Origin: Planctomycetota bacterium
GTDB taxonomy: Bacteria; Planctomycetota; Planctomycetia; Gemmatales; Gemmataceae
Assembly (NCBI GenBank): GCA_021807595.1
Contig: JAKBCS010000023.1
Span: forward strand, 1-48,678
Direction of reading: 5' to 3'
Length of the DNA: 48,678 nucleotides
Below are positions 1 through 8,534 of this stretch, one piece after another. Positions within the stretch are counted from its first letter, which is position 1. Each line of letters begins with the position of its first letter. Both the position numbers and the translations under genes were made by a program. The notes under the pieces are model-generated. The model had not been told where the DNA came from, searched no databases, and saw only the letters and a list, made by a program, of their open reading frames with translations.

Positions 1-364
1 CACGACAACGACCGCTTTCGACGGTTCGTGAATCGGACGATAGGCGGCGGTCGAGAAGCCACGGAGAAATGCACCCCTCACCCCCAGCCCCTCTCCCCTG
101 AGTACAGGGGAGAGGGGAGCTTTTTAGAAGCCCCTCTCCCCTGAGTACAGGGGAGAGGGGAGCTTTTTAGAAGCCCCTCTCCCCTGAGTACAGGGGAGAG
201 GGGGAGCTTTCGGAACAGACTCTTACTGCAAACATAACCACCTCGGCGAACGGCCTCTGTTCTTTCGGAGATGGCGATTGCGCCGACGACAGGCGGCGGC
301 ATTTGCGGTCGTAAACATCGTCGCCGAGTCGCCCAAAGCTCCGTCGCCACGAAGCCGGTCGCGG
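1..364. other. Non-coding left edge with repeat array
   Basis: No gene can be supported here. The stretch holds the three-unit palindrome array at 88-203 and otherwise unremarkable sequence lying downstream of the glgP stop on the minus strand. Short open frames that cross it are produced by the repeats: they translate to PLSPVLRGEG-like peptides. Positions 1-70 could be the edge of a gene lying outside the window, but nothing recognisable shows. Confidence 0.5.
88..203. repeat. Three tandem 43-bp palindromic units
   Basis: Three units start at 88, 131 and 174. Each holds a perfect 13-bp inverted repeat, CCCCTCTCCCCTG and its complement, around an AGTA loop. Units one and two are each followed by the same 13-bp joint, AGCTTTTTAGAAG, giving a strict 43-bp period. 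The third unit has one extra G and runs into a GGAACAGACTCTTA end that recurs in related form at 12341 and 24680. The array could form strong hairpins 3' of glgP and may act as a transcript end or stabiliser. Identical spacers and palindromic units argue against CRISPR. Confidence 0.9.
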
Positions 365-2848
365 CTACTCGACGGGGCACGGCTTCGCGTTCCAGATGTC
401 GGCGGCGTATTCTTGGATGCTGCGGTCGCTGGAGAACTTGCCCGAATAGGCTATATTGAGGATAGCTTTTTTGCACCAGGCGGCGCGGTCGCCGAAGAGA
501 ATGCCGACCCGCTCTTGCGTTTGAGCGTACGAGGTCAGATCGGCCAGGTGCATGTAATAATCGCCTTTGGTCAAAAGAGTATCTTTAATGGGTGAAAAGA
601 TGCCGCGCTCGTTGCGGCTCAAGCCATCGTCGAACAGGAGATCCAGCGCCTCGCGCGTCTCCGGCTCGTGTTCGTAATGCCAAGTCGGATTGTACCAGAC
701 GCGATTGTTGAGAACTTGTTCGGCGCTGAGGCCGAAGAGAAAGAAATTGTCTTCGCCGGCCTCTTGGGCCATTTCGATGGTAGCACCGTCGCGCGTGCCG
801 ACGGTGAGCGCGCCGTTCATCATGAATTTCATGTTGCTGGTGCCGCTGGCTTCGTAACCGGCCGTCGAAATCTGTTCGGAGACATCGCTGGCGGGGATCA
901 GGCGTTCGGCCAAGGTGACGTTATAATCCGGCAGGAACAACACTTTGAGCCGCCCCGTCATCGCGGGATCGGCATCGAGGACGGCGGCGACGTTATTGAT
1001 GAGCTTGATAATCAGTTTGGCCAGCCGATAGGCCGGGGCCGCCTTCCCGGCGAAAATGAACGTGCGCGGCGCGATCGTATATTTGGGATCGCGGCGGAGG
1101 CGATTGTAAAGAATTATAATATGCAACACATTTAACAATTGCCGTTTGTATTCGTGAATGCGTTTGACTTGGCTGTCGAAGAGCGTGTCGGGATCGACTT
1201 TGTGCCCGGTTTTGGCTCGAATCCAATCGGCAAAGCGCGTCTTCCGGGCGCGGCTGGCCTTGTGGAAGCCGTCCTGAAACGCGCGATCGTCGGCCAAGGG
1301 CGCGAGGCGGCGCAATTGACCGAGATCGGTGATCCAGCCGTCGCCGATGGCCTCGGTGATGTGTTGCGACAGTTCGGGATTGCACGACAACAACCAGCGC
1401 CGCGGCGTCACGCCGTTGGTCTTATTGTTGAATCGTTCGGGATACATTTCGGCGAAGTCTTTAACGGTGCGCGCGCGCAGAAGTTCCGAATGAATGGCTG
1501 CGACGCCGTTGGTGCTGTGTGTGCCAGCGATGGCCAGGCGCGCCATGCACACTTGTTTCGAGTCGCCGTCGCCGTCGAAAAGGCTCATGCGCTGGGCGCG
1601 GGCTTCGTCGCCGGGAAACTTGGCGCGCACTTCGTCGAGGAAGCGGCGATTGATTTCGTATAAGATCTCCAAATGGCGCGGCAAAATCGTCTCGAAGAAG
1701 CCGACGGGCCATTTCTCCAACGCCTCGGGCAACAGGGTGTGATTGGTATAAGCCAAGGTGCGGCGCGTGAGATCCCAAGCGTCGTCCCAACCGAGCTTGT
1801 GAACGTCGACGAGCAGTCGCATCAATTCGGTGACGGCCAAGGCGGGATGGGTGTCGTTGAGTTGAATGGCGACCTTGTCGGGCAACGCGTGCCAATCGTT
1901 GCCGCGCCGCCGGAACCGCAGCAGAATATCGGTCAAGGAACAGGCGACGAGAAAGTATTCCTGCGCGAAGCGGAGCGCCCGTCCGGCGCGGGTGCTATCG
2001 TCGGGATACAGAACATTGGTGAGCGTTTCCGAAGCCAATTTGTCCAACACCGCTTCGACGAAATCGCCTCGGCTAAACTCGCCGAAGTCGAAGACATCGC
2101 GCGTCGATGCCTCCCACAAGCGGAGCGTGTTGATCGTCCGCCCGCCGAAGCCGACCACCGGACGATCGACGGGGACGCCGACGACGATGTACGGATGATT
2201 GCGAATCGGTTGCAGGCTCATGCCGGCCAGGGCGAAGGAGCAGCCGAGCGTGACCTCGACGCTTTCGGCGGGGCGCGCGACGGCCCACGGGTCGGGATTG
2301 CGCAGCCAGTTGTCGGGATGTTCGACCTGGTAGCCGTTGACGATCTCTTGGCGAAACATGCCGTACTGATAGCGCAGCCCGTAGCCGATGGCCGGGTATT
2401 GCAGGGTGGCCAGCGAATCGAGGAAGCACGCCGCCAAGCGACCCAGGCCTCCGTTGCCCAGCCCGGCGTCCGGCTCCTCCTGTTCCGCAAGCTCGCGCCA
2501 ATCCAGATCTTTGACGCGCATGCGCTCCTCGACCAGGGACTCGATGCGAAGGTTGGTGATGTTGTTGGCCAGCGAACGGCCAATGAGAAACTCCATCGAC
2601 AGATAATAGACTTGCTTGGGATTGGCGCGATCGTGCGTCTGATGCGTTTTCAACCAGCGATGGGTCAAGAGATCGCGCACCGCGCGGGCCAACGACTCGA
2701 ACTTCTGGCGCGGCGTGGCCGACTCCGGTGCCACGACTTGATCGAACATGAGATGCCGATCGTACCAGGCTCTCTCGTTGCCGGCGAAGTGAACGGGACC
2801 GCAGCCGTACTGTTTGAAGAGTTGATGGGGAATGGCGGTGCTTGCCAT
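365..2848 (-). CDS. glgP: Glycogen/maltodextrin phosphorylase
   Basis: This enzyme releases glucose-1-phosphate from the non-reducing ends of alpha-1,4-glucans in the cytoplasm, using pyridoxal phosphate. The 827-residue length is normal for the GT35 phosphorylase family. Visible family blocks are YYLSMEFLIGRSL near residue 81, GLGNGGLGRLAACFLDS near 129, QLNDTHPALAV near 329, VKRIHEYKRQLLN near 561 and EASGTSNMKFMMNGAL near 666, with the PLP lysine at about K674. The ATG follows GAGAGGAC at good spacing. The histidine phosphatase gene lies 27 bp upstream on the same strand, so co-transcription is likely and suggests a sugar-phosphate context (inference). The gene is intact. Only substrate preference (glycogen or maltodextrin) is uncertain. 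Confidence 0.97.
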   Translation of the reverse strand: MASTAIPHQLFKQYGCGPVHFAGNERAWYDRHLMFDQVVAPESATPRQKFESLARAVRDLLTHRWLKTHQTHDRANPKQVYYLSMEFLIGRSLANNITNLRIESLVEERMRVKDLDWRELAEQEEPDAGLGNGGLGRLAACFLDSLATLQYPAIGYGLRYQYGMFRQEIVNGYQVEHPDNWLRNPDPWAVARPAESVEVTLGCSFALAGMSLQPIRNHPYIVVGVPVDRPVVGFGGRTINTLRLWEASTRDVFDFGEFSRGDFVEAVLDKLASETLTNVLYPDDSTRAGRALRFAQEYFLVACSLTDILLRFRRRGNDWHALPDKVAIQLNDTHPALAVTELMRLLVDVHKLGWDDAWDLTRRTLAYTNHTLLPEALEKWPVGFFETILPRHLEILYEINRRFLDEVRAKFPGDEARAQRMSLFDGDGDSKQVCMARLAIAGTHSTNGVAAIHSELLRARTVKDFAEMYPERFNNKTNGVTPRRWLLSCNPELSQHITEAIGDGWITDLGQLRRLAPLADDRAFQDGFHKASRARKTRFADWIRAKTGHKVDPDTLFDSQVKRIHEYKRQLLNVLHIIILYNRLRRDPKYTIAPRTFIFAGKAAPAYRLAKLIIKLINNVAAVLDADPAMTGRLKVLFLPDYNVTLAERLIPASDVSEQISTAGYEASGTSNMKFMMNGALTVGTRDGATIEMAQEAGEDNFFLFGLSAEQVLNNRVWYNPTWHYEHEPETREALDLLFDDGLSRNERGIFSPIKDTLLTKGDYYMHLADLTSYAQTQERVGILFGDRAAWCKKAILNIAYSGKFSSDRSIQEYAADIWNAKPCPVE

Positions 2849-2875
2849 GTCGTCCTCTCGTTCGGGATGGAGGGA

Positions 2876-3475
2876 TCACTTTTCGACGTGGCGATCGTCG
2901 TTCCACAGGCGCAGAGCGGGCTCGTGGCGATTGTGTTCGTAGCCCAACACGCTCAACGAGGCCGTGGTCAGCAGCAGCAGCCGCCCCTCTTGCGCCGCCA
3001 AACCCAGCCAGCGCGCGGCCAACACGCGCAAGAAATGTCCGTGCGAAAAGAGGAGAATCGGGCCGTCGATGCTCTGCAGGCGCGCCAGCACGCGGTCGGC
3101 CCGCGCGCCGATCGCCTCCAGCGATTCGCCGCCCGGACAGCCATCGCGGAACAGGAACCAATCGGGACGCGCTTGGCGAATGACCGCCGTGCGTTCGCCT
3201 TCATAGTCGCCGTAATTCCATTCGACGAGATCGGCGTCGACTTCGACGTTCGCCGCGAACCCGGACAGTTCGCAGGTGCGCAATGCGCGCTGGAGAGGGC
3301 TGCTGAAAACCCGGACGAATTGCGTGCCGCGCAGACGCTCGCCGAGGTTGCGCGCGTTGCGTTCTCCGTGGGGTGTCAGAGGAATATCGGTTCTGCCGGT
3401 GTGTTGGCCGGAGAGAGACCACGCCGTCTCTCCGTGGCGGGCGAGATAAATGCTCGGCAAACGCTCGTTGCTCAT
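2876..3475 (-). CDS. Histidine phosphatase family protein (phosphoglycerate mutase-like)
   Basis: A 199-residue member of the histidine phosphatase (phosphoglycerate mutase/CobC) superfamily. The phospho-acceptor motif LARHGETAW lies at residues 11-19, with R13-H14-G15. The second catalytic histidine is in LLFSHGHFLRVLAARWLG near residue 147, and LVEWNYGDYEG near 82 supplies the usual acidic residue. The 199-residue size fits broad phosphatases or alpha-ribazole-phosphatase-like proteins better than the longer cofactor-dependent mutase. The start is preceded by GAGGA. It sits 27 bp upstream of glgP, so it may act on a sugar phosphate or 3-phosphoglycerate; this is inference from position. The exact substrate cannot be read from sequence. 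Confidence 0.9.
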   Translation of the reverse strand: MSNERLPSIYLARHGETAWSLSGQHTGRTDIPLTPHGERNARNLGERLRGTQFVRVFSSPLQRALRTCELSGFAANVEVDADLVEWNYGDYEGERTAVIRQARPDWFLFRDGCPGGESLEAIGARADRVLARLQSIDGPILLFSHGHFLRVLAARWLGLAAQEGRLLLLTTASLSVLGYEHNRHEPALRLWNDDRHVEK

Positions 3476-3625
3476 GGAGAGATCCTCATGGGGGCCGACA
3501 CCGTTGATCTACGGACAAGCCGTTCCCTCGGCATCCTTCCAGCGCGAGGAATGCGGAGCGCGCATCCTTCCCGATGCGACTTGCCGGAACCCGATTCTCG
3601 CGCGGCAGAGGTCGTGGTGGCCGGT

Positions 3626-4720
3626 TCAGCGCAGGGCGATAGCGTGATGGCTGAGCCGTTCGTAGCCGCCTTCGCCGATGAGATAGTTGTGTTCGATGCG
3701 CAATCCGCCGACGTTGGGGACGTACAAGCCCGGTTCCAGCGTCACCACGTCGCCGGCTAAGAGCGTCTCGTCGGCCGCGCGGACAAAATACGGTGCTTCG
3801 GGGTGGGTCAGCCCCAAACCGTGGCCGGCGTGGTGCGGGAAATAGTCCGCCATGCCGGCGCGGTCGAACGCATCGCGCACCGCGCCGTAGACGTTGCGAC
3901 ACGACCGACCCGCCGCCAACTCCTTCTCTCCCGCCGCCATCGCTTGCACACACAGATCGTAGAGCCGTTGTTGCTCGGCGTTCGGCTCGCGCCCCACGAC
4001 GAGGGTATTGGTGAAGTCGCCGCGATAGCCGTCGATGACCACCGAGAAGTCGAGGATGAGCATGTCGCCGGGTTCGAGAATGCGGCGTGTGGGCGGGCCG
4101 CCGCGCCGCTGGGGTCCGGGCGAGACGGCGAAATCGCCGTAGACCACGACGGCGCGTCCGGCCGCTTCGATGCACGCGCTATTGATGCCGCAATACACGT
4201 CCAACTCGCTCAAGCCCGGCCGGACGTTCGCTCGCGCCCAGGCGTGACCCGCCTCGCCGGCGCGCATGCAAAGACGGAGCAAAGCGATCTCATCGGAGTC
4301 TTTTTGCCGGCGCATCTCCGCGATGGCGCGGACGACGACGGCGGCATAGGGATCACCGGGCCGATCGTGGATGCGCAACCCGGACAGTGAGGGGTTGACG
4401 GCCTGCAACAGGGCTATCTGGCGCGGTCCCTTGCCGGGCGATTGGCCGTCGTACCAGGGGACGACGGTGCGCTCTTCGACGTGGGCCTCGTCGACCGAGT
4501 GCGGCAAGCGGTCGTCGTGAAGGAGCTTCGCGTGGCCGTCTCGGCGCAGCAGCAGATAGCCGCCAAAACCCGCGCCGAGGCTGAACGGATCGACGTGGAA
4601 ATTGGCCAGATACATCAGGTGGATGGGATCGCCGAGGCGCAGATGATCCGTGTCGGGAGGCGGATCGAGTTGATTCCACAGGCGTTGGCGGCGTTGTTTA
4701 CAGGCTTCGGCGGTTAACAT
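3626..4720 (-). CDS. M24 family Xaa-Pro peptidase
   Basis: A 364-residue metallopeptidase of the M24 (aminopeptidase P/prolidase) family, expected to cleave Xaa-Pro peptide bonds. The two-metal ligand set is visible in order: Asp in LILDFS, Asp in GDFTNTL, His in GHGLGLTHPE, Glu in TLEPGLY and Glu in RIEHNYLI. The N-terminal third is the non-catalytic creatinase-like domain. I chose the ATG at 4720, reading MLTAEACKQRR, because GGAG lies 7 bases upstream; an upstream ATG at 4789 would add 23 poorly conserved residues. It follows the Gly-rich membrane protein gene after 126 bp that include a 13-bp inverted repeat. Distinguishing aminopeptidase P from dipeptidase needs substrate data. Confidence 0.93.
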   Translation of the reverse strand: MLTAEACKQRRQRLWNQLDPPPDTDHLRLGDPIHLMYLANFHVDPFSLGAGFGGYLLLRRDGHAKLLHDDRLPHSVDEAHVEERTVVPWYDGQSPGKGPRQIALLQAVNPSLSGLRIHDRPGDPYAAVVVRAIAEMRRQKDSDEIALLRLCMRAGEAGHAWARANVRPGLSELDVYCGINSACIEAAGRAVVVYGDFAVSPGPQRRGGPPTRRILEPGDMLILDFSVVIDGYRGDFTNTLVVGREPNAEQQRLYDLCVQAMAAGEKELAAGRSCRNVYGAVRDAFDRAGMADYFPHHAGHGLGLTHPEAPYFVRAADETLLAGDVVTLEPGLYVPNVGGLRIEHNYLIGEGGYERLSHHAIALR

Positions 4721-4741
4721 GATGCGCTCCGTGGTAAACGA

Positions 4742-4824
4742 GAAATCCGAAAGAAGCCGGTCGCGTCTCCCGTTGGCAGTGTAGGCCAAGCGAGGAAACG
4801 TACCAAGTGCGTCTTTCGGATTTC
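4742..4824. repeat. 13-bp perfect inverted repeat with 57-bp interior
   Basis: GAAATCCGAAAGA at 4742-4754 is the exact reverse complement of TCTTTCGGATTTC at 4812-4824. The pair lies between the Gly-rich membrane protein gene and the M24 peptidase gene. On the RNA it could close a long stem over the leader of the peptidase gene, or mark a small miniature element. There is no T-run after it, so it is not a clear intrinsic terminator. Confidence 0.7.
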
Positions 4825-4846
4825 CGATTGGAGCGTTGTCGTGCGG

Positions 4847-5689
4847 TTACTGGGGAGGTCCGCCGCGTCCGCCGCGTCCGCCGCCGCCTGGTCCACCGCG
4901 TCCGCCGCCCAATCCCATTTCTTTTTGCATGTCGCGCATCATTCCGAATTTCAACCCCATCTGCTCCATCGTTTCGGGGGGCATGGTATCGCCGCGCTCG
5001 AAATTACTGTTTCCGCCTCGACCACCGCCTCTCACGAAGCCGCCCGGAGGTCCGCCGCCTCCAGGAGGTCCGCCGGGTCCGCGACCGCCGCCCGGGCCGC
5101 CCGGGCCGCCCGGACCACCCGCGCCGGGTGCGCGATTACCGCCTGGACCACCGCCGTTGGCTGCCATCTTCGCTCGCCATTCGGCCCTCTGCTTTTCGCG
5201 GTCCAGGATCTCCTTCTTCAGCTGTTCTTTCTGCTCCGCCGGCGACAGCTTGAAAAACGAATCGAGTTCGTCGTGCATCTTGACGCGCCGTTCGGCGGGA
5301 GAAAGGAGGTTGTAGCGCTGTCGGGGGGTGAGGGCATCGACGATCGCGTCGGACTTTTCGCGCTTTTGTTCCCAAGTGAGGCTGTTGTCTCGGAAAATAT
5401 CGATCCTGGCTTTTTTCGCCTCGTCCACGGGATCGGGAAGGAATACGCAATAGGACACTCCGGTCAGCGCCAGCAACCAGGTTGCTCCGAGGGCAACGCG
5501 AACGAGACGGCGCTGCGTCATGGGGATGGGATCGCCCTGGCTCGCCGTCGAGAGCTTCTTTGGCGGCACACCGACGGCCGGTCGAGCGCCGGCGGCTTTG
5601 GGAGGCGTCGCTTGCGTCTGACCGGCGCGATACAACTGCCGTTCCATAATGCGGGATTCGTCGCGCGACGGTTCCGAGGATAAATCCAT
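4847..5689 (-). CDS. Membrane-anchored protein with Gly/Arg/Pro-rich tail
   Basis: I do not recognise a named family. The 280-residue product has a polar N-terminal stretch of about 60 residues, one hydrophobic segment at about 62-84 (VRVALGATWLLALTGVSYC), and then a charged helical region with LTPRQRYNLLSPAERRVKM and KLSPAEQKEQLKKEI. These resemble the LTxxQRxxL repeats of planctomycete periplasmic proteins. The last 110 residues are Gly-Pro-Arg rich low-complexity sequence (GGPGGPGGPGGGRGPGG). The start at 5689 is chosen because AGGAGC lies 8 bases upstream; a longer frame would overlap the pseudopilin gene. The pseudopilin gene ends 37 bp upstream on the same strand, so they are probably co-transcribed. 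The function is unknown. Confidence 0.75.
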   Translation of the reverse strand: MDLSSEPSRDESRIMERQLYRAGQTQATPPKAAGARPAVGVPPKKLSTASQGDPIPMTQRRLVRVALGATWLLALTGVSYCVFLPDPVDEAKKARIDIFRDNSLTWEQKREKSDAIVDALTPRQRYNLLSPAERRVKMHDELDSFFKLSPAEQKEQLKKEILDREKQRAEWRAKMAANGGGPGGNRAPGAGGPGGPGGPGGGRGPGGPPGGGGPPGGFVRGGGRGGNSNFERGDTMPPETMEQMGLKFGMMRDMQKEMGLGGGRGGPGGGGRGGRGGPPQ

Positions 5690-5726
5690 GTCGAACGCTC
5701 CTGAAAACGCGGGGAAAAATTCCAAG

Positions 5727-6290
5727 CTATTGCACATGGCCGTCGGCATAGACGGTGTTTTTCGACACCGCCGTACCGGGAATGCCGTGGATCGGGTCGA
5801 AATCGTAAGCCATTTTCGTCTTGTGCGACCCTTTCGTCGAATTGACGATTTGAACGACCGACTTTCTCTTCAGCGCACGATGGTTGTAGTAATAGCTGAG
5901 TCCCTGGCTGGTCAGCATCAGGGGCGGCTGTCCGTACACCACGGAGGAATAGGAGCCGCCCATCGGCTGATAGCGAAACAGATCCATGGGACAGATGTAC
6001 ACTTTTCGATTGTTCTCGGCAAATGCACCCAGCACGACATTCAGGGGTTGATACGTCGAGACGGAAGGGGTGGCGGCGGCGGCGGGGTATTGGCCGTAGG
6101 TATCCGCGTAATTGATGATGGCGAGGCCGATGTTGTGCAGGTTGCTGCCACACTGAATCTTGGCCGCTCGCGTGCGCACAGCTTGCACGGCGGGCAACAG
6201 CAAGCCGATGAGAATGGCGATAATGGCGATCACCACCAAGAGTTCGATCAGGGTGAACGCGGAACGTCGGGTGGGATAAGGACGGGTCAT
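5727..6290 (-). CDS. Short DUF1559-like pseudopilin (type II secretion/type IV pilin fold)
   Basis: A 187-residue protein starting with a prepilin-type N-methylation motif: residues 10-30 read [19 protein letters not shown], so cleavage is expected just before the Phe and the Glu is at mature position 5. Planctomycetes encode large families of such proteins, usually 280-350 residues with an H-x9-DG C-terminal motif; this one is short and ends [10 protein letters not shown]. It probably enters the inner membrane through its N-terminal helix and may be part of a pseudopilus or be a surface-exposed minor pilin. AGGTG lies before the ATG. It is the first gene of a minus-strand run and is divergent from the GNAT gene. 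Confidence 0.85.
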   Translation of the reverse strand: MTRPYPTRRSAFTLIELLVVIAIIAILIGLLLPAVQAVRTRAAKIQCGSNLHNIGLAIINYADTYGQYPAAAATPSVSTYQPLNVVLGAFAENNRKVYICPMDLFRYQPMGGSYSSVVYGQPPLMLTSQGLSYYYNHRALKRKSVVQIVNSTKGSHKTKMAYDFDPIHGIPGTAVSKNTVYADGHVQ

Positions 6291-6606
6291 GGCAACACCT
6301 ATTAAGTCCGTGAGTCGAATTTGTCTCGCTCGCCCAAATCATTCGGGGTAAAGAAAGCGAGTGTGGTGAGTAATTATCCAGCCAGGCAAGTGCGATCCAG
6401 TTAGGATAGTTTTTGTACGCACTATTACGGAATAGTAACGCCCAGCCGATGAGAGGACAATGAGACGCGAGCATTTTTTTCGTTTTGTTCCGATGCGGCG
6501 CGTGGGAACGAGGAGGAGGAATAGAGTTCCTTTTGACCCTTGCAGCGACGCTTGCTAGAATCAATTCGTTCCACGAACGGTTCGCTTGCGGCGCGGGAGG
6601 GAGCAA
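6291..6606. other. Divergent intergenic region
   Basis: This 316-bp gap separates the pseudopilin gene (minus) from the GNAT gene (plus). It is more AT-rich than its surroundings around 6400-6480. It carries a strong candidate promoter for the rightward gene (6533-6561) and the half-element GTGGGAACGAGG near 6503, which also occurs in the palindrome cluster at 40436-40460. No coding frame of good composition is seen. Confidence 0.5.
6533..6561 (+). promoter_or_regulatory. Sigma-70-like promoter for the GNAT gene
   Basis: TTGACC at 6533-6538 and TAGAAT at 6556-6561 are separated by exactly 17 bases. Each hexamer is one mismatch from the bacterial consensus. The start codon of the GNAT gene lies 45 bp downstream, leaving room for a short leader that contains the GGGAGGGAG ribosome site. 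Confidence 0.6.
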
Positions 6607-7158
6607 ATGGCGACGGTAGCGTCCATCTCCTACTTCAAACGCTACAAAATGGAAGCGGAATTGCGCGAGCAACCGTGGCCGCGACTCCCGGAGGGGTTCG
6701 CCTTCGCCGCCTGGAGCCACGATCTGATGGAAGCCCATGCCGACGTGCTGTTCGCCTCCTTCCATCGAGAAATCGACGCCCAGGTTTTTCCCAGCCTCGG
6801 CGATCGGCAGGGTTCGCTGTGTTTGATGATCGAAATGACGCGGAAGCGGGGCTTTCTGGCTGGGGCGACCTGGCTGCTGTTGGGACCGGGAGGTCCGTGC
6901 GGCACGGTGCAAGGGATGCGCGAGCGCGATGGCTTCGGCTCGATTCAGAACGTCGGCATCGCGCCGGAATGGCGGGGGCGCAGGCTGGGCGAGGCGTTGC
7001 TGTTACAGGCATTCGCCGGTTTTCGCAGCCTGGGTTTGACCCGCGCGCGGCTGGAAGTGACGGCGCAAAACGACCCAGCCATCCGCCTCTATCGCCGTCT
7101 CGGCTTCCGCCGCGCCAAGACACTCTACAAGGCCGTGCCCGAGTGGAGCGGATTCTGA
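6607..7158 (+). CDS. GNAT family N-acetyltransferase
   Basis: A 183-residue acetyltransferase of the GNAT superfamily. The acetyl-CoA binding motif A is seen as VGIAPEWRGRRLGEALLLQA, followed by LEVTAQNDPAIRLYRRLGF, the conserved helix and strand that end the fold. The acceptor substrate is unknown. The ATG at 6607 directly follows GGGAGGGAGCAA; an upstream ATG at 6586 would place this ribosome site inside the gene, so I rejected it. It has its own candidate promoter. A palindrome and then the M16 pair follow, and no functional link to them is evident. Confidence 0.85.
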   Translation: MATVASISYFKRYKMEAELREQPWPRLPEGFAFAAWSHDLMEAHADVLFASFHREIDAQVFPSLGDRQGSLCLMIEMTRKRGFLAGATWLLLGPGGPCGTVQGMRERDGFGSIQNVGIAPEWRGRRLGEALLLQAFAGFRSLGLTRARLEVTAQNDPAIRLYRRLGFRRAKTLYKAVPEWSGF

Positions 7159-7168
7159 CAACCACCGG

Positions 7169-7213
7169 CCCGGAGCGCCAGCGACGGGCGAGTATCGTCG
7201 CTTGCGCTCCGGG
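7169..7213. repeat. Intergenic palindrome, CCGGAGCGCCAGCG family
   Basis: The left arm CCCGGAGCGCCAGCGACG pairs with the right arm CGTCGCTTGCGCTCCGGG with one mismatch over 18 bp. It lies between the GNAT stop codon and the first M16 gene. A close relative is at 35894-35942. It could end the GNAT transcript, but it has no clean T-run. Confidence 0.75.
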
Positions 7214-7234
7214 TTCTTTACTGTTGAGGTACTC

Positions 7235-8464
7235 GTGCAGCCCGAAGTTTATCGGCATACTTTCGCCAACGGGATGACTTTGCTGGCCGAACGCATGGAG
7301 CATGTGCGTTCGGCGGCGCTCAATTTTCTGGTGCCGGCCGGCTGCATCCACGATCCGAGCGAGCAACTCGGCCTCGGCGCGGTCCTCGCCGACCTCATCA
7401 CCCGCGGCGCGGGAGAGCGCGACAGCCGCGAATTGACCCTGGCGCTCGATAATCTCGGACTCGACCGCAGCGAGAGCGTCGGGCTGATGCACACGCGCTT
7501 CTGGGGCGCTACCGTGGCCCGCAATCTACCCGCCGCTCTCGACATCTATGCCGACATCCTGCGCCGTCCCCATCTGCCCGACGACGAGATCGACGCCGTC
7601 AAAGCGCTGGCGCTGCAAGACCTGGTCGGACTCGAAGACGAACCTCGCTCCAAGGTTCTCGTCGAGTTGCGCAAACACTCCTATCCGACGCCGTTGAGCA
7701 ACGATCATCGCGGCACCGTCGAGGGCATCGAGCGATTGACCGCCGACGGCATTCGCCAACACTATCGCCGACTGTTCCAGCCCGCCGGTCTGATTCTGTC
7801 CGTGGCCGGCAATATCGAATGGCAGCCGTTGCTCGACCGCGTCGGCCAACTGTTTGGCGACTGGACCGGTGCCGCCGACACCACCTACACCCTCGGCTCG
7901 AAGCCGACCAATCGCGCCCATCTCACCAAAGATCTGGAACAAACGCAGATCGGCGTCGTCTACGACAGCGTGCCCATTGGCCACGCCGACTACTATGCCG
8001 CCCTCGGCGCGGTCAATGTGCTGTCCGGCAACATGAGTTCCCGATTGTTCACCGAAGTGCGCGAAAAAGAGGGTCTGTGCTATTCGGTATGGGCCACTTA
8101 CCAGACCTTAAAAGACCGCGCCCGCGTCGTTTGCTACGCCGGTTCGCGCAACGAACGGGCGCAGCGGACGCTCGACGTATTGCTGCGCGAGCTGCGCCGT
8201 CTGCCGGACGGCGTCGAACCCGACGAAGTCCAGCGCGTGCAAGCCGGCTTGAAATCGTCGCTCATCATGCAGCAAGAATCGACGGCGGGGCGTGCCTTGT
8301 CGCTGGCATCGGACTGGTACCATTTGGGCCGAGTGCGGAGCTTCGACGAGATTCGCGCCGCCATCGACGGTTTAACGCCGCAAAGCATCGGCGAACACAC
8401 GCGCCGCTGTCCGCCGCGCGACTTCACGATCGTCACCCTGGGACCGAAACCGTTGGTGGGTTAG
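7235..8464 (+). CDS. Inactive M16 peptidase-like protein
   Basis: A 409-residue protein with the two-domain M16 (insulinase/processing peptidase) fold. The zinc motif is missing: where HxxEH is expected, the sequence reads GLGAVLADLITRGAG. C-terminal M16 blocks are intact, such as NVLSGNMSSRLFTEVREKEGLCYSV. It probably acts as the non-catalytic partner of the active M16 protein encoded 70 bp downstream, as in the alpha/beta subunits of processing peptidases and other bacterial M16 pairs. I chose the GTG at 7235, reading VQPEVYRHTFANGM, because GAGG lies 6 bases upstream; the ATG at 7202 falls inside the preceding palindrome. Confidence 0.88.
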   Translation: MQPEVYRHTFANGMTLLAERMEHVRSAALNFLVPAGCIHDPSEQLGLGAVLADLITRGAGERDSRELTLALDNLGLDRSESVGLMHTRFWGATVARNLPAALDIYADILRRPHLPDDEIDAVKALALQDLVGLEDEPRSKVLVELRKHSYPTPLSNDHRGTVEGIERLTADGIRQHYRRLFQPAGLILSVAGNIEWQPLLDRVGQLFGDWTGAADTTYTLGSKPTNRAHLTKDLEQTQIGVVYDSVPIGHADYYAALGAVNVLSGNMSSRLFTEVREKEGLCYSVWATYQTLKDRARVVCYAGSRNERAQRTLDVLLRELRRLPDGVEPDEVQRVQAGLKSSLIMQQESTAGRALSLASDWYHLGRVRSFDEIRAAIDGLTPQSIGEHTRRCPPRDFTIVTLGPKPLVG

Positions 8465-8477
8465 CCGCGCCGCCCGG

Positions 8478-8504
8478 CGGAGCGCGGGATTGCTCCGCGC
8501 TCCG
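8478..8504. repeat. Hairpin between the two M16 genes
   Basis: CGGAGCGCGG at 8478-8487 and CCGCGCTCCG at 8495-8504 form a perfect 10-bp stem with a 7-base loop. It sits in the 70-bp gap between two genes that probably belong together, so it may tune downstream expression or RNA stability rather than end transcription. Confidence 0.6.
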
Positions 8505-8534
8505 CGGTCAACCGGCGCGTTTGGAGATCGAATC

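Noticed and set aside
88-203. Possible CRISPR array
   Set aside because: The units are palindromes with identical 13-bp joints; there are no unique spacers and no cas genes.
78-476. 132-codon minus-strand frame over the repeat array
   Set aside because: Most of its length is the translation of hairpins, and it overlaps the 3' end of glgP.
1673-3760. 695-codon plus-strand open frame opposite glgP and the phosphatase gene
   Set aside because: It is antisense to two genes with full family motifs; long shadow frames are expected in this GC-rich DNA, and its translation matches no family.
5518-6912. 464-codon minus-strand frame across the pseudopilin and GNAT region
   Set aside because: It conflicts with the pseudopilin, which has the complete prepilin motif in another frame, and runs through the divergent promoter region.
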